64,000 nt of DNA, taken from Ariolimax columbianus. Lineage: Eukaryota > Mollusca > Gastropoda > Stylommatophora > Arionidae. Positions within the stretch are counted from its first letter, which is position 1; each line of letters starts with the position of its first letter. Below are positions 50,379 to 64,000 of this stretch, one piece after another. The position numbers were made by a program, and so were the translations under genes. The DNA is taken from NCBI GenBank assembly GCA_036924085.1, contig JAVGWX010000002.1, forward strand, positions 151,035,571 to 151,099,570. Direction: 5' to 3'. The notes under the pieces are model-generated. The model searched no databases, was not told the DNA's origin, and saw only the letters and a program-made list of their open reading frames with translations.

Positions 50379-51510
50379 AACCGCTTTTTCTATTACTTTC
50401 TCTGTTTCTTTTTTAATTGTTTGGTAAGATTTTTGGTTGTCTTCCGTTTTGTATTTCCTGCATTTCTTTAGAGCTTTTTGTCTTTTTTTATTTGGTTAGT
50501 GCATTCCTCATTCCACCAGAGTACAGGTGTTTTGTTCTTTTTACAGTTGCCGTATTGGTTTTCTTTTCCTGTAGATTGTATTAAGTTAGCTGGCATGTTT
50601 TTGTTGGGTATGTGCTTTATAGCTATCTGCAGGATGTTGGTTGTTAGGTTTTGGTTGAATACGTCTACGTTTTCTGAGATTAAGTCTTCTCGTTTGAGTC
50701 TGAGCAGATCTTCTTGGAATCCGTTCCAGTTTGCCTTATGGTAGTTGAAATAGGATCTGATTGATCCAGTATTTCGTATGTATTTTTCTTTTAAATAAAT
50801 TGTTATGGACAGGTTGTCTGATCCTGCATTATCCAGAACTTCTCATTTGATGGTTACTAAGTTTGGCGTCATTATTGTGATTTCTATAGCCCTGTCTGAT
50901 CCATTTAAATTGTTATTTATTCTGGTCATTGACCCATCGTTTATTATTATTAGATTGTTTTCTTCGCAGAAGGTCATTATTTGTTTTCCCGTCGTGTCTA
51001 TGGCGCTTCCTCCTCATGCTGGATGATGTGCGTTGAAATTCCCTACTATGATTGTTCTATTGTTTATTTATGCTTTGATTGTTTCCATGTCATTTGGGGT
51101 GAGTTTTCCTCTTGGGTTGTATATGTTTATTATTGTGATGCTCTCTGGACTACTGTCTATTTTAATGGATAGACCTTCTAGGTTTTCGGTATTAAATGAA
51201 TCCTAGTCCATTATTTTGTATTCTTCATTTACTATAAAGGCTACTCCTCATTTCGCTCCTGTCTCTCTATCGTTCCTAACTATATTGTTTTTTGGAATAT
51301 TGAGTCTTTTAGTTGGGTGGAGCATGATTTCTTGAATCGCATACATTATTGTTTCTTTTCCCAGATTGGCCAGTCCTAGGTATGGCTTAAAGTTTTTGTG
51401 TAGGCCTCTGCGGTTCCATTGTATTATTTTCATTTTTGTGTTATTTTCACTTTGTGCTTTGTGCAATTTTAAGTCTTTTGTGAGGTTCAGTGGTTCAATA
51501 CGGTCCAATT
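50379..51510 (-). mobile_element. LINE apurinic-type endonuclease domain
   Basis: Minus strand from 51508: MKIIQWNRRGLHKNFKPYLG (family 'IIQWNCRGL'), MYAIQEIMLHPTKRL (the catalytic Gln-Glu), NIYNPRGKLTPND, VGNFNAHHPA (family GDFNAHH; the Asp is Asn here), TGKQIMTFCEENNLIIIND, and NAGSDNLSI (family SDH; His is Asn). Several stops. It is the 5' half of an I/jockey-type element and stops at the inverted-repeat element. Confidence 0.82.
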
Positions 51511-51554
51511 TGATAAAAGTATTGTTCTGCTTTGGAAGATCTTTTTTTGTTTGG

Positions 51555-51857
51555 GGGTGGGGGGGGGGGGGGGGGGTGGTGGTGGTAATTATCTATCTAT
51601 GTGATTTTACTTGCGAGGTTTCTGACCTTGTCTGTTCTTCAGTGTTTTCCAACAAAATGTTTGATTCATCAATATTTATAAAATAGCATAAATCATATTA
51701 CCTTGATTCTGCATGGGCGACTATTTACGTACCGATACTTTACACTATTGCTAGGGCTTCCTGTTTTACAACATTTCCCAATATCCTCTTCCCGCCTTTT
51801 TCTCGTACGTCTGGCTCTGAGTAGATGGATAGACCTGGGGGGGGGGGGGGGGGGGGT
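51555..51857. repeat. Two poly-G tracts
   Basis: Runs of about 20 G each near 51558-51577 and 51837-51856. Confidence 0.95.
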
Positions 51858-51944
51858 TCCTACTTTTGTTTGTTATTGAATTTAGATATCATTACAACCA
51901 GCACCACATATATGTAAATTCACCAATCAACTCATTCAGTCACA

Positions 51945-52025
51945 CATGCATACATACATACAAGACATATACATACATACATACATACATCCATACATAC
52001 ATACGTACACACACATACGTACGAT
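51945..52025. repeat. (CATA)n microsatellite
   Basis: Imperfect CATACATA tract. Confidence 0.93.
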
Positions 52026-52029
52026 ACGT

Positions 52030-52880
52030 TTTCCATCATCACCTCATGGAGGTATGTCCGCATCGATGGTAACCAAACCTTGCTCCATAAATATAATGTT
52101 ATTTACTTTAGAAGTATGTTAACTCGCTTATAATAAATAATCGTCCATGAATTACTTCGCTTTTCTAAATATTTACATTAACAATTGTTTCAGAAAATAA
52201 AACAATAAATGAATGTTATTACATATTACATAACTTGAAACGATAACGAAAGCACACATCAGAGGTAATATGCAGTAGCAATATGTCTTCTTCAGGTTTC
52301 ACTGTGCAATACAACGACTTCTAGAAACTGTACTCAGGAAGCGATCCCTGGTGTCTTGTCAACACTATTCCCTCTCAAGATTCAAGGAAGCGATCCCTAG
52401 TGTTCTACCAACACATCACTGCTCTGAGCCACCCTTGGACTTCGATAGACCTCGAGACACACCGGATGTCGAACATACACTTTCTAGAATCATACGATGA
52501 GTTTGAGCTGGAGGCAATTAGGTGCTGGTTCAGCTTCGCCGATGTCCTGAACTCAATAAAGTCATCTGTCAAGCTCTACGTCCACTCTTAGAGTTAACGA
52601 TGTGAGTCCAAGAGCCACTTTGAGTCTGTCCCTGCTGTGAATCTCCAGAATACACTAATGCACTACTTCTTTGTGCATCATAAGTTCCGCCCTCCTTTCT
52701 TGGTTGCTGAGTACATCTAATAACTGTTTTATTGACATGTCCACTCATACACCCAAGCTCAATTTCTAAATTACACGATCCATCCACAACTCTCCTACTA
52801 CTATTTTCTAGAACACCACCTCTTTAATGGTATTGGAAAGGTTCAGAATAATTGTCACCTGATGCGTGCTGGTGAACTCC
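52030..52880. other. Nothing recognised
   Basis: Contains two copies of a short GAAGCGATCCCT(G/A)GTGT motif (about 52339 and 52386), 47 bp apart; otherwise no gene or repeat seen. Confidence 0.4.
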
Positions 52881-52884
52881 GTTA

Positions 52885-53420
52885 ATAAAACCACATCACA
52901 CCCCCTCTCTCACCCATCTACGTGTCCCAAATCCCCGAACAACAACATTAACAACAACAATAACAACAACAACAACAAAACAACTGCCAATCTTACTTTT
53001 CCCACGATACTGTCGTCTGGAGCACTAGGTGGTTCTGGTTTCTGGATCAAGATGCCGAGCAGTACATGAACTGTAGCAGACAGCGATCCAAACCTGACTG
53101 CTAACTAGAGGACCAGCGACCCAGAGCAGCCAAGACTCTTCTCCGTCTCCACGTGGTGATATTGGATAACAGGCCACAACAGGGTAGACTGGCTAAGGAG
53201 AAAGATCGAAGAGGGAAGGCTAACTAGGTACCCACAATAGCTATGCTGAAGATGGATGTGTCGGACTAAAAGGTGTAAATACTGCTGTCTAAGCTGTAAA
53301 CAACGAGCCATCACATTCGGTTCTCCGGACCACATCCGGTTATCTGGAAAATCCGTCTATGGGCTTGGTAGTAGGATTTTTAGAAATAATTGAGAAGAAG
53401 AGGAAGAAGAAGAAGATAAA
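52885..53420 (+). repeat. Dispersed repeat H, uninterrupted copy
   Basis: Reference copy for the split ones at 8550-9545 and 27885-28790. It includes a (CAA)n tract (52945-52980) and ends in a GAA-rich tail (53389-53417), the same tail type as the RNase H-bearing LINE. No clear Pol III boxes were found. Confidence 0.7.
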
Positions 53421-53696
53421 TCTGGTTTTTCTACCAAACTCCTCAATTCTCTTCACGACAATGCCATTTAGAACAACCTTTCTCCAAAAGCCTGCCTAAT
53501 TTTGGCGTAATAACTTCTACATAATAACAATTGTAAATGAAAGATAATAATTTATGTCCGTTGCACAGTTAACTTTCCTTTGGCCTGATTTCGGACAATA
53601 AAAACTTCCACTTTACGAACAAAGGCAGGTAATGTTCATAATGACTGAGATAAGGTTAAACTTAATTTGAACTCTTGGTTATTTCTGGTTTTTCAC

Positions 53697-53698
<2 letters not shown>

Positions 53699-53733
<35 letters not shown>
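53699..53733. repeat. (CT)n microsatellite
   Basis: Uninterrupted CT tract. Confidence 0.97.
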
Positions 53734-53734
<1 letters not shown>

Positions 53735-54444
53735 TTCCTACCTTGTTGGTTAAAAGTGACCTATTTAATATATGTCATTATAGTTTGGTGTGACCGTTAC
53801 GAGTTGTCTAAAATAAACTTCTTAAAAATGTTCATTCTCGAGTGACTTTGAGACGGAATAAAGAATTACAATTTGTTTTTAATGGCCTTTTGGTTAGGGA
53901 TCAACTTTTGGAATTCCTCTGACTCTGTAGCTTTTTAACCACTGACTAAAGCCTTTATCTTTATTTGAGATCGTGTTTACCAATTTAAATCTAATTGACA
54001 CAGTAGTCACCTGTTGTGTTTGTAATTGTCAGCACTAGGCACGGTTGGCTAATGATGGGCATGGTGTACGATAGTGACACGGAACTTTCAGTTAATATCA
54101 ATGCGTGCTTACCATCTTTATTGTGTTGCAGCAGGTTCAAATTCATAAAACAATTAAAATCTATCAAAATTATTGGTCAGTTTAAAAATCGTCTTGGGAT
54201 GTCCGTGTATGTGATGATTTCATGTTGGAGTAAGCTGTTGATGATGAAAGCGTTGATAGTAGTGATGATGGCGGTAATGACGATGGTAACAATAAATATT
54301 ATGCAACGGCACATATTGTCAGTATCAGCAAACACATCACATGAGACTGCAGAATACATAGGGCCTGTTTATTTATATTATTATCAACGATGGACAGTAA
54401 ATACAAGCAACAGGAATATACTACAGCCATAATTGTACTATTAG

Positions 54445-54510
54445 GATTAGTGGTTGGACGCGTCATTAGGTCACATACAATATAAGGCAAGAGTTCGAAC
54501 CCTGGAAGGA
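54445..54510 (+). repeat. tRNA-like SINE relic
   Basis: A-box-like TTAGTGGTTGGACGCG and B box GAGTTCGAACCC at tRNA spacing. Confidence 0.5.
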
Positions 54511-54716
54511 AAGACTAGATTGTGTGTTATAAAACACATTTCGCCAACTGCTCAGTTGACCAAGTCTAAACTTTTGACGATGAGCGGGCTATTTTGTCCA
54601 ACAAAAGTATTCAGGTGTAAGATACAATATGTATGCTTGATGAGAGATCGAAGAAATTAGGTATACAAATACACAGAGATTGGAAAGATTACAATAAATA
54701 CATTTAAATAGCAATC

Positions 54717-56854
54717 CATTTGACAAAGTCTGGAAGGATGGACTTAGAGTCAAGCTAGGAAGAAGTGATGTCTGTGGGAAGATGTACAAGTGGATCAACC
54801 ACTACCTCAAACAAAGGTATATATAAACGATATTACAGGGAATATACCAAGAAGAGTCCATAGCTCAATGTTTGCAGACGATCTGGCTATGTGGACCTCT
54901 GAAAAGAATCTCACCATAGCAAGAAATCGGATGCAAACGGCCCTAACATCGCTGGAAGAGTGGGCGAACTCATGGCTGGTCAAAATAAACGAGGAGAAAA
55001 CCACGTGCACAATATTCTCGCTCTCATTAAAACCCCAAAGTACCAAATTAAGCCTAAATGGCAAAATCCTGCAGCCAAACGACAACCCAACCTATCTGGG
55101 AGTCACATTTGATCGGCGCATGACATGGAAAAGTCAGATTGAGAGAAACCGAATGAAAGCCAGAGAAAGAATGGCGATCATGAGGAAACTTGCTGGCACA
55201 AGCTGGGGAGCAGACGAAGGCATACTAAAGAAACTGTACACTGGAAGAGTGAGACCAGTTCTCGAGTATGGCATCGCGGCATGGACAACAGCAGCGAAGG
55301 CGAACTTCGATAAAGTTAACAAACTTCAAAACCAAGCTATGAGAATCATAACTGGTGGAATGAAGTCAACGCCAATTGTAGAACTTGAAAAGATTACAAA
55401 ACTGCAATCCATGACCGACAGAAGAGACTGCAGAGCCCAGCTGCAGTCAGAGAAACTCCGAAGACTGACGGACCATCCAATGTACCAGAGGCTAAACAAT
55501 TTGGGAACTGGGAAACTAAAGCGGAGAAACTTTGCAGAAATAGCCAAAGCAAAGATGCACGAAGATCCCATAAACGCACTAACAACACCAAAACCCATCA
55601 CTACTGTACGAAAACCTACTTGGAGGCAGGATATATTTCCAGAGGTGGTAGAAAATATACCAGGTATTGCAAACAAAAACTGCCAGACCGAAAAAGAAAG
55701 GAGAGACACTACCTTAAGCTTCATAACGAAAAGCTACCCAAGCATGGACTGGACCCATGCATACACCGACGGTTCTGTAACAAACACTACACAGAACGGA
55801 GGGGCAGGAGCATTCCTGAACCTACCAAATGGCAGAAAAATAACACTGTCATTCGCTACTGGTAAGTACACGAGCAATTTCAGAGCAGAGGCAGAGGCAC
55901 TGAGGGCGGCAGTGGAAGAAATGGTAACACACAGTGAAAATGAGAGCCATATAGTCCTGCTGACAGATGCTCTCGAAGTAGTCACAGCGCTAAAAAGCCA
56001 GAAAAACACTGAGCTTAATGACTTAAGAGCAGCACTCTGCAAACTGTGCCAACAGTCCGCACCAAAAAGGGTAGTGGTACAGTGGGTTCCGTCACACTGC
56101 AACATCCAAGGCAACGAGGAGGCAGACAGACTGGCAAAAGAAGGTGCAAGGCTACCACAAATAGATACCAGTATGACGTACGAAGAGTCAAAACGGCTTA
56201 TCAAAGCCAGGTACATGTCCAAATGGGAAACCGAACATACTGGTTACACCAAAAACGATGCCTATTACCAGTTGAACCGAAGAGAGCAGGTCGTTGTCTT
56301 CAGACTTCGCACTGGCCACAACAGACTGAGGTACCACCTCTTCAACAAATTGAAGATAGGGTGTACCGACGAATGCCCGTGCGGTACTGGTAAAATGACC
56401 ACTGAACATCTGCTGCAGAACTGCCCGACATACGAGGATCAGAGAGAGCAGATGTGGCCATTGCCAGTGGAACTGCAAGACAAGCTCTATGGTAGTGGCG
56501 AGAGTCTCAGGATGACCGCCGCTTTTTTCGAGAAAATAATGGTTACTGTCTGACTGTGTACGCAGAAGAAGAAGAAGAAGACTTCGCACTGGCCACAACA
56601 GACTGAGGTACCACCTATTCAACAAATTGAAGATAGGGTGTACCGACGAATGCCCGTGCGGTACTGGTAAAATGACCACTGAACATCTGCTGCAGAACTG
56701 CCCGACATACGAGGATCAGAGAGAGCAGATGTGGCCATTGCCAGTGGAACTGCAAGACAAGCTCTATGGTAGTGGCGAGAGTCTCAGGATGACCGCCGCT
56801 TTTTTCGAAAAAATAATGGTTACTGTCTGATTGTGTACGCAGAAGAAGAAGAAG
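54717..56854 (+). mobile_element. Young RNase H-bearing LINE (I/Nimb-like), 5'-truncated, with target-site duplication
   Basis: A 587-codon open frame (54790-56553) encodes the RT C-terminal half and an RNase H domain. The RT part has SSMFADDLAMWTSEKNLT, PTYLGVTFDRRMTW and RVRPVLEYGIAAW. RNase H has four acidic positions: WTHAYTDGS, FRAEAEALR, LLTDALEV and GNEEADRLA. A Cys/His knuckle (ECPCGTGK...EHLLQNCP) follows. The N-terminal RT half is truncated: 54720-54795 reads FDKVWKDGLRVKLGRSDVCG in another frame and then jumps past the PQG box. The tail is (GAA)n. An 11-bp duplication AAATAGCAATC flanks it (54706-54716 and 56855-56865). RNase H after RT is typical of the I superfamily; the precise clade is inference. 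Confidence 0.92.
56302..56854 (+). repeat. Tandem duplication of the LINE 3' end
   Basis: The last 278 or so bases of the LINE (from ACTTCGCACTGGCCACAACA to the GAA tail) occur twice in a row, 56302-56579 and 56581-56854, nearly identical. Both copies lie inside the target-site duplication. Confidence 0.95.
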
Positions 56855-56865
56855 AAATAGCAATC

Positions 56866-57480
56866 ATATTGGAAGATACACTTCTACAAGATATGTAATC
56901 AGTGATATATTTTGATCGTAATATAGACAAAGTAGAAGGTACGGATATTTATATTACAATAAAAATGCACACGGTTACAGATGCTTCCGTTGTATTAGGG
57001 AAATTATGGACATTTTATTACAAATAATTTTTAAAATGAAATAACAATCTTCAACTATAATGTCTAGTCAGTCCTCTGAAACCTTAGAGAACCAACAACT
57101 AAAACAGTACAGACTTTCATAAATGTGTACCGTACCGCACAGAATAGATTGATTGAAATGGTATTATTTCAGGTGATTTCATCACGCATGTGGAGCTGTT
57201 TCAGAAAATCAGATATTAGTTTAAAGTGACGCGAGGAGATGGCAATGGCTTTTGTTAGGGTAAACATGAAGGGAACAATTGACATATTTGCAAAACATTT
57301 TCTTTTCTGCTACCACTGTGTGTTGTTTAGGCAGATGACGATCAATACACACACGGCGAAGTGAACACAAGACATGCATGAGATAGCTAAGCAAGAAATG
57401 TATACAGCTGAAATGGATGACTTAGGACAGAAGGCGTGGCACGTATTTTTTGAAGACCTTTACTTTACAAGGAGCTCAAA
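56866..57480. other. Nothing recognised
   Basis: AT-rich sequence between the LINE and the 22-bp array, with no open frame of note. Confidence 0.5.
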
Positions 57481-57499
57481 TGTTTTGATCGATTAGCAT

Positions 57500-57672
57500 T
57501 GCTCGACGAATGCACTCGACTGCGCAGCGAATGTTTGTTGAATGCGCGACGAATGTGTGGTGAATGCTCGGCGAATGTATGGTGAATGCTCGACGAATGT
57601 GTGCTGAATGCGCGACGAATGTGTGGTGAATGCGCGACGAATGTGTGATGAATGCGCGACGAATGTGTGGTT
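57500..57672. repeat. 22-bp tandem repeat
   Basis: Six to seven units of GAATGCGCGACGAATGTGTGGT, CpG-rich against AT-rich surroundings. Confidence 0.92.
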
Positions 57673-58388
57673 GAAGGTGGCACAAACGACTTAATTAATT
57701 AACCCTATACATCGCATAGGCAGAAGAATCGTCTGGGTTATATTATTTCTTGTTTCCTCTTTTCAATGCAATATTCATCACAAGCATTACACTTTATTGA
57801 CACTTAAAATATCACCAATCAAGTGGTATACTTTTATTATGATTCAACACACGTTTATACACCTGCTCCCCAACATTAGAATGACATTTCATATATCAAA
57901 ATTGACGTAATGTGAATATAAAACAAATGTATATGAATAATATATGCCAGATATAAAGAATATACTTAACATAAATTGCATATCTTTGACCACAAACACA
58001 ACATGTAACACCCACAAAACGTATAATTTAAACCCATATATGTCGTCATTTTCAGCATCCTGTCTCGTTCACGCTGTTTACAAAACCCACTCTTTTTACA
58101 GTGTGTTACAGAAGTCAAAACGAAGAGTAGAGAATAGTATAAATGTAAGCTGCCCCAACTGTCAGAAGAGACGATTAGAATGGTTGAGCATGGAGTAAGC
58201 TACTTTCTCATGCAGACAATGCTAGGCACAAAAAATAGAAAAATGATCTCAACACTTAACGATAAAATATATCGGATTCGCTAGGTCAAGCTAAATGACG
58301 GTTGGACACTGGGACACCTAATCTATCTTATAGAATTTGTGTACACAAATTAAAGAAAAGAACTTGTTTACACATATTTTCTTCACCG

Positions 58389-58460
58389 ACGGGATTGAAC
58401 CTAAATCGCTTGGTTCGACAGTCGACACACCAACCAGTGTGCTACCTCGGTTGCTTAATC
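58389..58460 (-). repeat. tRNA-like SINE head
   Basis: Minus strand: A box GGTAGCACACTGGTTGGTGTG and B box GGTTCAATCCC at tRNA spacing. Confidence 0.6.
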
Positions 58461-58526
58461 TACATGTCACAAGACATCAACACACATGTTATCTACACAC
58501 TATGACAGTAGAAGACTAAGTCCCTG

Positions 58527-58880
58527 GCTATTTAGTCAGCACTGGTACATTACAGTATCTTTGCTATTTACTCAATACACCTACATTACAGATTGTTGGC
58601 TATTTAGTCAATACATGTACATATCAGCATCTTGGATATTTAGTCTGCACTGGTACATAACAATATCTTTGCTATTTAGTCAGTACATGCACATAGCAGT
58701 TGTTTGGAAATTTAGTCAGTACATGTACATAGCAGGTTTGGATATTTAGTCAGTACATGTGCGTAGCAGTATTTTGGATATTTAGTCAGTACATGTACAT
58801 TACAGCATCTTGGATATTTAGACCATACAGATACACTACAATAACGTGGTCATATAGTAAATGCAGTTACACTACAGTAT
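58527..58880. repeat. 36-bp tandem repeat, nine to ten units
   Basis: TGGATATTTAGTCAGTACATG plus TACATTACAGCATCT-like units; starts step by 36 (58531, 58567, 58603). In frame it gives a 12-residue period, which I take as coincidence. Confidence 0.92.
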
Positions 58881-59283
58881 CATACATATCTTTGACAAGT
58901 ATATAGTATGATGATTTCACCTAACGTCATATTTCACAGAACTTATCATGGACGCCAAACAACACATAACCTGGTTTACAATGAAATAACAGTATGCGAA
59001 GAGTGTTAATAATTAACATTAAAATAAAACATGCAATGTTGTTGGGTACATACTCAAGGAGATAAACCTTAATCACCTGGCGACAAAAGGAAATATTAAG
59101 TGCAAGAGAAGCACAGAAAGGGAGAGAACAAAGAGGTATAATAGGAATGACAAAATGGATGGGAAAAACAACAGACGTGTGAAACGCTTAATTGTTAAAG
59201 AACAGGATAGTGAAAGGACATGATCGTTTAAGCTATGTATCATGACAAATGATGATGATAGTATCAGTATCATAAATGGCATC

Positions 59284-63776
<4,493 letters not shown>

Positions 63777-64000
63777 CTGAAAAGATGTCAAACAAAAAAT
63801 AGTAAGGCTACGGTTAATATTTTATCTGTTGTCACGGTATTAAAGAAGAAAAGTAACACAATCTTACCGAGGTTTTGAACTGGGTTACTCATGCTCTTAG
63901 ACTAGTCAAACAATCAGTACGGCATCCAGCTCAAAACGAAAATGTAACAATATGAATTATTTCAAGATTGTTATTTCTATTGGTCCTCTGTAAAACAAGT

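Noticed and set aside
55326..56222. Minus-strand ORFs of 132 and 162 codons
   Set aside because: Antisense of the RT and RNase H frame on the plus strand.

Overview
This is eukaryotic nuclear DNA from an animal, most likely a mollusc or another lophotrochozoan. The spliced genes, GT-AG introns of 1-8 kb, many decayed non-LTR retrotransposons, tRNA-derived SINEs and long microsatellites show an animal genome. The mollusc call is an inference from the general look of the reverse transcriptases and is not secure.

The host gene content is two flavin-containing monooxygenase (FMO) genes in convergent orientation. FMO gene 1 (+ strand, 11158-48112) is complete. Ten coding exons join in frame with matching phases and GT-AG borders and give a 563-residue protein with all the FMO landmarks and a C-terminal membrane segment. 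FMO gene 2 (- strand) enters from the right edge; only its last two coding exons lie inside (63776-63532 and 59646-59284). These have exactly the same lengths (245 and 363 nt) and phases as exons 9 and 10 of gene 1, and about half of the residues are identical. Together this points to a tail-to-tail duplicated pair of microsomal N/S-oxygenases.

The rest is mobile and repetitive DNA. 0.9-7.7 kb holds at least four broken copies of one DNA transposon with a DDE transposase, with a LINE lying among them. 8.3-11 kb has LINE fragments and a dispersed repeat upstream of FMO gene 1. The introns of gene 1 carry a GT-rich array of about 2 kb, 34-, 35- and 73-bp minisatellites, and pieces of many LINEs on both strands. 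Between the two genes (48.1-59.3 kb) lie a 664-bp element with perfect 20-bp terminal inverted repeats, a LINE endonuclease fragment, a recent RNase H-bearing LINE flanked by an 11-bp target-site duplication, and several short tandem arrays. The intron of FMO gene 2 holds a (TCTA)n tract of about 800 bp, a LINE tail and a well-preserved tRNA-derived SINE with its own target-site duplication.

Several copies of one (GAA)n-tailed, RNase H-bearing LINE family occur here. Two of them sit in separate copies of a second dispersed repeat (called H below), and in both cases the target-site duplication is still visible. All coordinates and translations were read by eye. Element ends without a target-site duplication are approximate.
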